Source of the DNA: Nitrospira sp.
GTDB lineage: Bacteria > Nitrospirota > Nitrospiria > Nitrospirales > Nitrospiraceae
DNA: 64,000 nucleotides
Reading direction: 5' to 3'
Assembly (NCBI GenBank): GCA_009594865.1
Contig: VOPT01000018.1
Coordinates: 1-64,000, forward strand
Positions 37,293-44,896 of this stretch are shown one piece after another. Made by a program: the position numbers and the translations under genes. Under the pieces are notes generated by a model. It was not told the DNA's origin and made no database searches. It saw only the letters and a list, made by a program, of their open reading frames with translations. Position 1 is the stretch's first letter. The number at the start of each line of letters is the position of its first letter.

Positions 37293-38399
37293 CTATTCGA
37301 CGCCGTCTTTGATCCGGACTCGCCCTTGGAGGGAGGAGGACACCCAGACCTTCCCGTCACGATCAACGATCACCGCGCCGACACCAGGCAACGTTTCCAC
37401 CAGCGCGAGTCCCCGTTCTCGTCCCATCACAAAAATGCCTGTATCCAACCCATCTGCCGTCAGGCCGTCTTTGGCGACAATCGTGACACTTTGACAGTCG
37501 CGTGCCGGCTGCAGCGTCGCTGGATCCAGTACATGATGATATCGAATTCCATCCCGCTCGAAATACCGTTCGTAATCGCCCGCGGTGGAAATCGCCTCAT
37601 TCTGAAGATCGATAAATGCCAGCACCGCTCCTTCCCGCCGTGGATGGCGGATAGCAAATGGAAATGTGGTACCGTCCGGCAAGTGACCAAACGTGCGAAT
37701 ATCTCCGGACAACGCCACAACACCCGCAGTGGCCCCCGTCTTTTGCATCGCCTCAACTGCCATGTCTGCCGCAAAGCCCTTACCGATGCCGCCGACATCC
37801 ACACGCATTCCCGATTTCTCGAGATAGACTGTTCCCTGTGTCTGATTCAGGTGTAAGGCGTTCAAGTTCGTGAGTGGGCGGATTCTCTCTAGCTCAGCCT
37901 CCGACGGTATCTGTTGCCGATCCAAAACACTCCAGGCCTCGACCGCCGGACCGACAAGAATATTGAGACCGCCCTCCGTGAGCCGAGCCATCGCGACTGA
38001 TGCTTGGAGCACCCTCATGGTATCAGGACTGATGGAGACGGCGTCTTTTCCCGCCGCCCCATTCACGCGAGACAATTCGCTGTCCTTGATCCAGGTGCTC
38101 AACAATTCTTCCAACCGATGAATCTCCTGAAACCCTGCCGATGTGGCATTTTGGGCTGTCTCCCGATCAGCAGCGACTGCCGTAATGCTTACCCACGTCC
38201 CCATATGCATCTGTGTGCGCTTCACGAGAATCGGAGAGGGCCCGACATTCCCAGCGGCACACCCCAATCCAAGCAACAATAGAAAATACAGAGTTCCGCG
38301 GATTGTCAGAGCATATCCGCGCCGTAGGCCAGTATCCCTGATCAACACGAATCGACATATCCGGCAGGTCTTCCTGATGAGGCACCAGTTCATCGGCAT
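37293..38399 (-). CDS. apbE: FAD:protein FMN transferase ApbE
   Basis: ApbE attaches FMN covalently to Thr/Ser in extracytoplasmic flavoproteins, using FAD and Mg. The 368-residue protein has a hydrophobic N-terminal segment ending in LLLGLGCAAG, suggesting a lipoprotein. The ApbE domain shows MHMGTWVSITAVAAD, RLEELLSTWIKDSELSRVN, the DVGGIGKGFAAD flavin-binding segment and the C-terminal TADGLDTGIFVMG metal-binding motif. About 30 residues precede the signal segment, so the true start may be further in than ATG 38399. It converges with tonB and diverges from the Fur-box promoter. The FMN-binding protein at 40970-41647 is an obvious candidate substrate. Confidence 0.95.
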   Translation of the reverse strand: MPMNWCLIRKTCRICRFVLIRDTGLRRGYALTIRGTLYFLLLLGLGCAAGNVGPSPILVKRTQMHMGTWVSITAVAADRETAQNATSAGFQEIHRLEELLSTWIKDSELSRVNGAAGKDAVSISPDTMRVLQASVAMARLTEGGLNILVGPAVEAWSVLDRQQIPSEAELERIRPLTNLNALHLNQTQGTVYLEKSGMRVDVGGIGKGFAADMAVEAMQKTGATAGVVALSGDIRTFGHLPDGTTFPFAIRHPRREGAVLAFIDLQNEAISTAGDYERYFERDGIRYHHVLDPATLQPARDCQSVTIVAKDGLTADGLDTGIFVMGRERGLALVETLPGVGAVIVDRDGKVWVSSSLQGRVRIKDGVE

Positions 38400-38590
38400 G
38401 GTCCTTCGTTAGCGTGAAGGCGGCATAGAGCCATATTCTCTACCAGAAAAGAAAATTGCAAACTGTGCGCCGCTTGCGAGTACCGGCTATGCCAAGCGGC
38501 TCTTCGTGTTCAGCACAAAGTGCTCATGCGCGACAAGCCGCACCCTTCTTCCTGACGTTCCACTCGCTTCAACACCATTGCCAAACCATC

Positions 38591-38631
38591 TTGACATCCC
38601 CCTGCTGATCGGGATATTAATAATCGTTCTC
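38591..38631 (+). promoter_or_regulatory. Promoter with Fur box over the -10
   Basis: A perfect -35 TTGACA (38591-38596) and TATTAA (38615-38620) lie 18 bases apart. Overlapping the -10, GATATTAATAATCGTTCTC (38613-38631) matches the 19-bp Fur consensus GATAATGATAATCATTATC in 15 positions. Iron-loaded Fur binding here would block polymerase directly. The predicted start near 38627 serves the zinc-ribbon gene and probably the porin, lipoprotein and FMN-binding genes downstream. Confidence 0.75.
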
Positions 38632-38655
38632 AATTTAACGAACACGACTTCGTCT

Positions 38656-38835
38656 ATGACACCAACCAGCAATGCAACCGACTCCATGTGCCACGACAGC
38701 GAAACCCGCTGCGAATGCGGTCAATTGATTGCCAAAGTTCGCGGACAGGGCTTAGAGCTCAAGTGCAAGCGCTGCAAACGCATCGTGGTCATTCCTTTCA
38801 CCTCAATTGAAGGATGGGGCACAGTCCCGGCATGA
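38656..38835 (+). CDS. Small zinc-ribbon (Com-like) protein, 59 aa
   Basis: A 59-residue protein with one four-Cys zinc ribbon: C-E-C-G-Q-L and L-K-C-K-R-C-K-R (CxC...CxxC), very like the Com/Mom translational activator-type ribbon and other small CXXC proteins. No signal peptide is present, so it is cytoplasmic. ATG 38656 fits the promoter start near 38627; ATG 38686 is an alternative. It is first behind the Fur-box promoter. An iron-responsive regulatory role is possible but unproven. It overlaps an open upstream extension of the porin frame, which is not used. Confidence 0.65.
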   Translation: MTPTSNATDSMCHDSETRCECGQLIAKVRGQGLELKCKRCKRIVVIPFTSIEGWGTVPA

Positions 38836-38969
38836 TTCGATTTACGAAAGGAGGCCTCGTCACCGGACAATATCCAAGGCTTCAACCACACCCACAGGCT
38901 TTCACCACAGACCAGAGACCATTGAGTCCCGAGTCATACCATAACCTAACTCGCGGATGGAGGATCCCC

Positions 38970-40439
38970 ATGAAAATCCGGGCAATCCTCGGGGCCCTGG
39001 TCCTGGCCAGTCTACCGGCAATGCCGGCGTTGGCGGAAAACATGACCCCGGAGGAGATCAAGAAGCTGGTTGACGAAGCGGTTGAAAAACGATTGCAGGA
39101 ACATGAGCGCCGGGAAGGAACCCTTGAGCGCAGGGAAAACGCGGCTACTCCCGGTACTGAGCCGGGCATCGGCAGCCTTCCCGAGGTGGGCAAAGAACGA
39201 CGCACCGATACACAGCCCGCACTGGGTTTTAGTTCGACAGGTTCAGGCCGCTTGGTCTATGCAAAACCATTCGTGGCTGCACCGAAAGCCATCGTCGGCG
39301 GCTATATGGACATCCAATACCGTGCGCAACGAAAGGCCAGCATTGAGAATGGGTACGGCGGGGGAACCAACGGGTTCGATCAGCAACGCTTCGTCCCTTT
39401 CATTTACGCCGATATTACCGAGCACGTGAAGTTCGCATCTGAAATCGAAATCGAGCATGGCATTCGAGAAACCAGCAATAATGAAATCAGCTTGGAGTTT
39501 GCCCACATTGACTATTTAGTCCATGAACCGTTCAATATCCGGGCCGGAATCCTGCTTGTCCCCATCGGCAAATTCAACCTCCTGCACGACTCGCCACTCA
39601 ACGATTTGACTGACCGGCCGCTCGTCAGTCAACTGATCATTCCTTCGACGATGTCCGAAACCGGTGTGGGGTTCTACGGCACCCTCTATCCTGGCCGCAC
39701 GAGCAAGCTGGATTACGAGTTCTATGTGACGACCGGCCCTTGTGGGTACAACCAAGATGGCTCCCCACGCGTGAGCGAGGCCAGCGGGACGAAAAATTCA
39801 CGCCAGAGGAAATGCGCCTCGGACGATGGTTTTGACATTAATAATGGGAAAGCCGTCTCAGGTCGTGTGGCGTTCAGTCCCATGCTTGGAGTAGAAGTCG
39901 CCGGATCAAGCTACTACGGCAATCAATCTGCCACCAGCTACAACCCGCTGAGCATCACGGCTGTTGACTGGACGCTGCAAAAAGGTCCCTTCGAAATCAT
40001 CGGTGAAGCCGCCTGGGCCTACGCCAGAGGTAACTCGCGTGCCATTCAGGGAGCCACGTTCGCTACTCCTGGAACATTCCTGACCGGCATCAATACCCTG
40101 AATGCCTTTGCTGGTCCACCGCAGCGGATGCAAGGCTTCTATCTTCAAGGGAACTACCATTTCATGCCGGCCTTCCTCACGAAACTCTCTCCTAAGCGAT
40201 TTGGTGAGGGCTCGACGTTTACAGCTGTGGTCCGCTATGACCGCGTGAATTTAAACCGCGACAATCGCGGGGAAAACCAGGGCGAATTGGAGCAAATTTC
40301 CTTTGGTCTGAATTATCGGCCTGTTGAGGATGCCGTGTTCAAGATCAGCTACCAGTATATGCCAAAGGCCTTTAACCCCAACACGGGAGAGCGGATTCAC
40401 GACGGCGCGGTTGTAATCTCAGCCGCAACGTACTTCTAA
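38970..40439 (+). CDS. Outer-membrane porin, 489 aa
   Basis: The precursor begins with a classic signal peptide, MKIRAILGALVLASLPAMPALA, preceded by GGAGG at six bases. The mature protein starts with a coiled-coil segment (EEIKKLVDEAVEKRLQEHERR, ~28-55), as in trimeric porins, then a beta-barrel with alternating aromatic strands (GGYMDIQYRAQ, YDRVNLNRDN, ISFGLNYRPV, FKISYQYMPKA) and a C-terminal aromatic residue (TYF). A plug domain or TonB box is absent, so this is a passive channel. Starting the frame at 38814 would hide the signal peptide. Behind the Fur-box promoter it may admit iron complexes or reductant, an inference from context. Confidence 0.9.
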   Translation: MKIRAILGALVLASLPAMPALAENMTPEEIKKLVDEAVEKRLQEHERREGTLERRENAATPGTEPGIGSLPEVGKERRTDTQPALGFSSTGSGRLVYAKPFVAAPKAIVGGYMDIQYRAQRKASIENGYGGGTNGFDQQRFVPFIYADITEHVKFASEIEIEHGIRETSNNEISLEFAHIDYLVHEPFNIRAGILLVPIGKFNLLHDSPLNDLTDRPLVSQLIIPSTMSETGVGFYGTLYPGRTSKLDYEFYVTTGPCGYNQDGSPRVSEASGTKNSRQRKCASDDGFDINNGKAVSGRVAFSPMLGVEVAGSSYYGNQSATSYNPLSITAVDWTLQKGPFEIIGEAAWAYARGNSRAIQGATFATPGTFLTGINTLNAFAGPPQRMQGFYLQGNYHFMPAFLTKLSPKRFGEGSTFTAVVRYDRVNLNRDNRGENQGELEQISFGLNYRPVEDAVFKISYQYMPKAFNPNTGERIHDGAVVISAATYF

Positions 40440-40454
40440 CCTTACTCGAGTTGC

Positions 40455-40484
40455 AGGCGATCCCTCCCCTGAGGGGGATCGCCT
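40455..40484 (+). other. Stem-loop after the porin gene
   Basis: AGGCGATCCCTC (40455-40466) pairs with GAGGGGGATCGCCT; ten perfect pairs plus two more with one G-T, closed by a short loop. There is no T-run, so it is likely a partial terminator or mRNA-stabilising hairpin that separates high porin expression from the lipoprotein and FMN-binding genes. Confidence 0.55.
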
Positions 40485-40508
40485 GAATAAGATGGAGCCC
40501 TAATCGCT

Positions 40509-40973
40509 GTGTTCACCTCACGAATAGCCGTACTGATGCTCCTTTCAATCTGCGCAGGTTGCGCCACATTGAGCGGAGACCGCAAACAATTTTACCCCTG
40601 CTCCTACGACATGGTCTGGGATGCCTCTCTGGAAGTTATGAAGGGAGAATCCATTGCGTCGTCCAGTAAAGAAAAGGGGTTGATTGAAACCGGATGGATG
40701 GATGTCGCGCCGCTGACGGAACGCTCCTTCGGCATTTTTTCACGCGAAGGATTTGGAAACAAAGAGCGTGCGCGCTTGAGCCTTTCCGTCAATCGAATGA
40801 ACGATGTGACCTCCGTAAGCGTCTTGGAGAGCAGGCAACGGTGGCATGCACGCGGCGGCGCGACATCACAGGCCACCAAATGGTGGCCCGCAGAGCCATC
40901 CCCGGATACAACGAATGAAATTGTGGATCGCATCAATGCAAAACTGAAGGAACAAGGATGTGTGCCAACATGA
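40509..40973 (+). CDS. Putative outer-membrane lipoprotein, 154 aa
   Basis: The precursor starts at GTG 40509 with a lipoprotein signal (MFTSRIAVLMLLSICAGCA; lipobox SICAGC, mature Cys18). The mature ~135 residues form an alpha/beta domain with WDASLEVMKGESIASSSKEKGLIETGWMDV, a pattern like BamC/NlpB-type or DUF799-like lipoproteins. The Asp in the +2/+3 region is absent, favouring the outer membrane. It overlaps the FMN-binding gene by four bases (ATGA at 40970), indicating coupled translation. Its role may be scaffolding for the flavoprotein/porin pair, which is inference from context. Confidence 0.75.
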   Translation: MFTSRIAVLMLLSICAGCATLSGDRKQFYPCSYDMVWDASLEVMKGESIASSSKEKGLIETGWMDVAPLTERSFGIFSREGFGNKERARLSLSVNRMNDVTSVSVLESRQRWHARGGATSQATKWWPAEPSPDTTNEIVDRINAKLKEQGCVPT

Positions 40974-41647
40974 TGCTTCGCTGGCTCCTCTTCTCATTCG
41001 CACTTGCATTTCCTTTTTCCCCGGGTTCCGCGCATGCCGAACGCGTTTGGGATAATGAGCTCAAACGTTATTTAACCGAGCAAGAAATGTCCATGGCCGA
41101 AGTGTTCCTCACTGAAGAAGAGGCGGTCAAGCTGATGTTTCCAAAATCCGAGCGCGTGAAGAAGGAACTGCTCACTGTCCCGGCGGAGAAGAAGGCGATC
41201 GTCGAGAATCGCATCGGCTGGACTTTTCCGGAAGAATCTTTTGAAGTCTATATCGGGGAGACCGGCACACACATTGACGGGTACGCCCTGGTCCAAAACA
41301 CCATCGGCAAACACAAGCCCATGACCTATATGGTCGGCGTGGATGCTCAAGGACTGGTTTCCAATGTTGAGCTGCTCACCTTTCGAGAGGCGCGCGGGAG
41401 CGAGGTACGGACCAAGCGATTTAATGTCCAGTATGAGGGGAAATCCGTTCTCGACCCGGTCCGGATCAACAAAGATATCATCAACATCAGCGGCGCCACC
41501 ATGTCCGTTCGTTCAATGACGGCGGGAATCAAACGCGTCCTTGTCCTTGTCGACGAATTTTACTTGAAACCACAAGGGCGCGGCAGCGACACTGTGACCG
41601 CTCAGAAGACTGAGAAAGGCTTCTTTAAGTCGATTTTTGGAAATTGA
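40970..41647 (+). CDS. Exported FMN-binding domain protein
   Basis: A 225-residue protein with an N-terminal signal peptide (MMLRWLLFSFALAFPFSPGSAHA, cleavage near 23). The FMN_bind domain (~85-200) contains the ApbE recognition motif SGATMS at 174-179, preceded by a D-x-x-N; Thr177 is the expected FMN attachment site by analogy with NqrC/RnfG-type proteins. The ~60 N-terminal mature residues are charged and helical. Related periplasmic FMN-binding proteins pass electrons between membrane partners. Start is ATG 40970 (ATG 40958 is in frame but lies in the lipoprotein gene). apbE at 37293 can supply the cofactor. Confidence 0.85.
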   Translation: MMLRWLLFSFALAFPFSPGSAHAERVWDNELKRYLTEQEMSMAEVFLTEEEAVKLMFPKSERVKKELLTVPAEKKAIVENRIGWTFPEESFEVYIGETGTHIDGYALVQNTIGKHKPMTYMVGVDAQGLVSNVELLTFREARGSEVRTKRFNVQYEGKSVLDPVRINKDIINISGATMSVRSMTAGIKRVLVLVDEFYLKPQGRGSDTVTAQKTEKGFFKSIFGN

Positions 41648-41659
41648 TGTTCCCCAGAC

Positions 41660-42178
41660 ATGCGTAATTTCAATACCCGTTTTCGCCTCCGCGATTCGGA
41701 CCGTCACATCAGGCTCGTCTATACATTCTTTCTGCTTTTGATGCTTATCGGTTTCACGTTCTCATTTTTCTGGGCCCACAGTATGACTGGCCTATCCCCT
41801 CAAGGGATTGCTGATCATTACCGCGGCTCCAATGCAACCTTCGGCGAGCCGATGTCGTTCCGTGAACTGGCTGAAATTACCCATTTCCACCTGTTCACAA
41901 TGCCCGTTGTCTTTATGATCCTCGTCCATGTTCTCTATTTAACCAATGCGAGCAACCGGCTAAAAATAGTCACAACCTGGCTCTCCTTCGGCGGAGTCAT
42001 ACTCGACCTCTTGTCTCCTTGGCTCATCAGTTACGTTTCTCCTGTCTTCGTCTTAACCATGCTGACAGGCGATACCTTCATGACGGCAGGATTTTTAATC
42101 ATGTTCGTCATCCCTCTCCACGAGATGTGGACCTTGAAACAACCCTTAATGGCAGGCAAACGCGGAGAACAGGGATGA
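41660..42178 (+). CDS. Four-TM His-containing membrane protein
   Basis: A 172-residue inner-membrane protein with four hydrophobic helices at about residues 20-40, 78-96, 104-124 and 127-152. Histidines are placed at membrane edges and within helices: His40, His75, His77, His90 and His154. His77 and His90 lie 13 apart on one helix, a spacing seen for heme ligands in ferric reductase-type proteins, although only one such helix is present. There is no CXXCH. It could be a b-heme electron carrier for the FMN protein encoded 12 bases upstream, or an uncharacterised quinone-interacting protein. Not a family I can name. Twelve-base spacing makes it part of the same operon. Confidence 0.7.
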   Translation: MRNFNTRFRLRDSDRHIRLVYTFFLLLMLIGFTFSFFWAHSMTGLSPQGIADHYRGSNATFGEPMSFRELAEITHFHLFTMPVVFMILVHVLYLTNASNRLKIVTTWLSFGGVILDLLSPWLISYVSPVFVLTMLTGDTFMTAGFLIMFVIPLHEMWTLKQPLMAGKRGEQG

Positions 42179-42232
42179 CCTAGCATCGCAGACCTGGGTA
42201 CAACCACCTGTGCGGCCAGAGGCATTTCGCCC

Positions 42233-42267
42233 AGAGCCCAAGATCATTTCACATGATCTTGGGCTCT
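42233..42267 (+). terminator. Long perfect stem-loop ending the iron/flavin operon
   Basis: AGAGCCCAAGATCA (42233-42246) and TGATCTTGGGCTCT (42254-42267) form a perfect 14-bp stem with a 7-base loop, 54 bases after the membrane-protein gene. A short ATTTT follows but no long T-run, so termination efficiency is uncertain. It separates the Fur-box operon from the HD-GYP gene. Confidence 0.6.
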
Positions 42268-42286
42268 GACATTTTGGAGGACTTTC

Positions 42287-43042
42287 ATGCATCGTTCGAC
42301 ACTCCCGATACCTACCGCAAGTCATCTCATCCAGGACCTGGCGACGCAACTCTCAGCGCTCAACATCTTGCAACTTCCCCCCGAGTCGCTAGAGGCGGTT
42401 CGGCTACTGCAGCTTCGGCGCCTGGCGCGACGAATCGAAACCATCATTCCCGGTCACTTCGGGCATGGAGAACGCACCGCACATTACGCGTTACTGCTAA
42501 GCGAGCGCCTTGGACTCACCAGGGACCAACGGCTGGACTTGCACTATTCGGCATTACTGCATGACATTGGACTGCTGATGATGCCGGAGCATCTGCTTGG
42601 CACGGCGGCTCCCCATACACTCAACGACTATGCCCTGATCCAAAGCCATCCCCGAGAAGGGGCCGCACTGCTCAGCCCCTATTCATTCCTTCAGGAAGCG
42701 GCACGGTTCATCGCCCATCATCATGAGCGGTGGGATGGAGCCGGTTATCCCTATGGACTGCGCGGGGAGTACATTCCCGGTTCAGCCAGAATTCTCGCGA
42801 TTGCCGACGTGTTTGATAGCATCGCCAGTCGAACCCATTCGTGGGACAGCGCTCTTCGAACGCTTCGCGCCTCCGCCGGATCCCAATTTGATCCAACCTT
42901 CTGTCTCACATTTATTGAGCTACTCCACAATCACAATCGCTACCAGGTCCACCATGTTTCCAATGCAGCCAGGGCCTCAATGCACTCCGAATCGTCAGCA
43001 GAAGAGTCAGTCTGCGCGCACATCATTCGCTCAGGCATCTAA
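42287..43042 (+). CDS. HD-GYP domain protein (c-di-GMP phosphodiesterase-like)
   Basis: A 251-residue protein. About 55 N-terminal residues precede an HD domain with HYSALLHDIGLL (HD pair) and an HHERWDGAGYPYGLRGEYIPGSARILAIADVFDSI segment containing the GYP motif (~150-185). HD-GYP proteins hydrolyse cyclic di-GMP. GGAGG lies before ATG 42287. No sensor domain, receiver or membrane segment is evident, so it is a stand-alone enzyme. It lies just before an AraC-type regulator gene, 61 bases away, and after the iron/flavin operon. Confidence 0.9.
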   Translation: MHRSTLPIPTASHLIQDLATQLSALNILQLPPESLEAVRLLQLRRLARRIETIIPGHFGHGERTAHYALLLSERLGLTRDQRLDLHYSALLHDIGLLMMPEHLLGTAAPHTLNDYALIQSHPREGAALLSPYSFLQEAARFIAHHHERWDGAGYPYGLRGEYIPGSARILAIADVFDSIASRTHSWDSALRTLRASAGSQFDPTFCLTFIELLHNHNRYQVHHVSNAARASMHSESSAEESVCAHIIRSGI

Positions 43043-43103
43043 CAGTCGTGTTCGTAATCACTACACAACCCCGTGGGCATGTGAACTCTCGCTGGAGGAC
43101 ATG

Positions 43104-43631
43104 ATGTCAAGCAAACCATCCACTTCAGGGATTTCCTTTGATCGGCTGCATACCTTCTCGTCCGAGCTACGAGTTCAGTCGCCACAGTGGGCGGATCGAT
43201 TGGACCAGGTCAGAACAGAACAGGATCTAGGCGTGTTGATATGCGACCTGTTTAATCTGTCCCATGCCATCATTCCTGAAAGATACCCCTCCTCGAAGTC
43301 CCATCCGTTACCTGCGCGTATCACAGCGTTCGTGAACGAGAATCTGCATCATGGCGTGACACTGAAAGTCTTAGCACATTTCCTCGGCTACTCGGAAAAG
43401 TATTGCTCTGATCTGTTTTGCCGCATCATGGGCGAGCCATTCTCTAAGTATCTCCGACGACAGCGAGTGGAACGGGCCCGTGCACTCCTGATCACTACCA
43501 GACATACCCTGGCAGAAATCGCCTCAGCACTCGGATTCAGCGATCAATTCGCGTTCAGCCATTTCTTCAAACGCGCAACGGGACAATCTCCCATAACCAT
43601 TCGCTCGACCATCGCTCGACAGCAGAGATAG
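43104..43631 (+). CDS. AraC-family transcriptional regulator, 175 aa
   Basis: A short AraC-type regulator. The double helix-turn-helix occupies ~85-172: LARITAFVNENLHHGVTLKVLAHFLGYSEKYCSDLFCRIMGEPFSKYLRRQRVERARALL, then TLAEIASALGFSDQFAFSHFFKRATGQSP. About 80 unrelated N-terminal residues may be a truncated or novel sensor domain, shorter than the usual AraC partner domain. I chose ATG 43104, with GGAGG five bases upstream; ATG 43101 is too near it. The frame extends back to 42723 through the HD-GYP gene and is not coding there. Signal and targets unknown. Confidence 0.85.
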   Translation: MSSKPSTSGISFDRLHTFSSELRVQSPQWADRLDQVRTEQDLGVLICDLFNLSHAIIPERYPSSKSHPLPARITAFVNENLHHGVTLKVLAHFLGYSEKYCSDLFCRIMGEPFSKYLRRQRVERARALLITTRHTLAEIASALGFSDQFAFSHFFKRATGQSPITIRSTIARQQR

Positions 43632-43844
43632 ACGACTCAGAACTTGCGGCGGCGGTTTTTGCTGCGGCGCTCACGAGGCCATTACGCCCACATTGCCATG
43701 AAGTGGATACTGCCTCATCGAACAGAGGCCCCGGAACAGACTGAGCGGCTCTATGTTGAGGGTTGGGGAAAATGCTGGAGGGGGAGCAGAAAGGCGGGTC
43801 GGCCAGTAGTTGAACTCGCGGACCCGCCGTCACTTCCGTTGGCG

Positions 43845-44324
43845 CTACGATTTGTCGGCGGTGAGCTGTTCCGCCAGATACCGCTCTTCTCCGACTTGCT
43901 CGATCGTTCGAAGCTGGGTCTCGAACCAATCGATGTGTTCCTCTGTGTCGATGATCATGTCCTCCAGCCGATGTCGGGTAGTGAAATCCCCGACTTTCGC
44001 GCAGTGGGCAATGCCTTGGCGCAGCACATCTGCGTCCTCACGCTCAAAGGCCAGATCTGCCGCGAGGAGTTCCGATACTTTCTTGCCCGCTGCCACGGCA
44101 TCCAGATGCCCCATCTCCGGGGCGCCGCCGAGGTAGAGGATATGATCGATCAAACCTGACGAATGACTGACCTCTTCCTGAGACAGGTGGCTAAAATGGG
44201 CATGGAGCCGGCCATACCCCCAATGCTTGCAGAGAGCGGCGTGCAACAGATACTGGTGGACCGCCGTCAGCTCACTGACCAACACTTTATTCAGAATATC
44301 GAGGACGCCCTCTTTCGCTTTCAT
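43845..44324 (-). CDS. bfr: Bacterioferritin, ferroxidase-type subunit
   Basis: A 159-residue ferritin-like four-helix protein. Ferroxidase ligands Glu18, Glu51, His54, Glu94 and His130 are present; position 127, normally Glu, is Thr, although Glu128/129 could substitute. The heme axial Met52 is Val, so this subunit probably cannot bind heme. GGGAGGAG precedes ATG 44324. It sits 32 bases downstream of a second bacterioferritin gene that keeps Met52 but lacks ferroxidase residues. The pair should co-assemble into a 24-mer that stores iron. Located beside the iron-import island. Confidence 0.93.
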   Translation of the reverse strand: MKAKEGVLDILNKVLVSELTAVHQYLLHAALCKHWGYGRLHAHFSHLSQEEVSHSSGLIDHILYLGGAPEMGHLDAVAAGKKVSELLAADLAFEREDADVLRQGIAHCAKVGDFTTRHRLEDMIIDTEEHIDWFETQLRTIEQVGEERYLAEQLTADKS

Positions 44325-44356
44325 GCCCGTCTCCTCCCTGCACCATTCCGGCTGGC

Positions 44357-44833
44357 TTAGCTGTCTTTCTTGATTTGCTCAGCGAGGTAATTCTCGAGGC
44401 CTACCTGCTTGATCGTTTCCATCTGGGTCTCGATCCAATCGATATGTTCATCGACATCCTTCGCCATATCCTCGAACATGTGCCGCGTCGTAAAATCTGC
44501 GACCTTCGTACAATGCACCACCCCTTCACTCAACAGGGCGAGCATTTCCTGCTCGGCCTTCAGATCGAGCTTCAACTGCTCGGGAACGGTTTCCCCGATG
44601 TGCACCGTATTCATCCGTTGGACGTTGGGCACACCTTCCAAATAGAGAATGTGACTGATCAGCTCATCCGCATCTTTCATCTCATCGATGCTGCGTTCCC
44701 TCACCGTGTGATGGAGCCGTTCATAGCCCCAGTTGGCACACATCTTCGCATGAACGAAATACTGATTGATGGCCGTAAGATCTGCCGTCAACACTTTATT
44801 CAGTAGCTCAATCACGCCTTGTTTCGCCTTCAT
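44357..44833 (-). CDS. bfr: Bacterioferritin, heme-type subunit
   Basis: A 158-residue bacterioferritin. The heme axial ligand Met52 is present. Ferroxidase positions are altered: Asp18 for Glu, Glu51 kept, Asp54 for His, Glu94 kept, Val127 for Glu, His130 kept. This implies a catalytically weak subunit that binds the inter-subunit heme. GGAGGAGAT is placed right before ATG 44833. It is the upstream member of a two-gene operon with the ferroxidase-type subunit. Heme-bearing subunits are used to mobilise stored Fe(II) by electron delivery. Confidence 0.93.
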   Translation of the reverse strand: MKAKQGVIELLNKVLTADLTAINQYFVHAKMCANWGYERLHHTVRERSIDEMKDADELISHILYLEGVPNVQRMNTVHIGETVPEQLKLDLKAEQEMLALLSEGVVHCTKVADFTTRHMFEDMAKDVDEHIDWIETQMETIKQVGLENYLAEQIKKDS

Positions 44834-44896
44834 ATCTCCTCCTCCGGCCCGTCAATGTGTCATGGCCTCTGGTCGCCCATACGGTTTGGACATGGT

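Noticed and set aside
38970..40439. Porin as a TonB-dependent receptor
   Set aside because: It is only 489 residues and no plug domain or TonB box is visible; a coiled coil followed by barrel strands fits a porin.
42723..43103. AraC regulator extended back to 42723
   Set aside because: That part overlaps the HD-GYP gene in another frame and lacks a start with a ribosome-binding site; GGAGG before ATG 43104 marks the true start.
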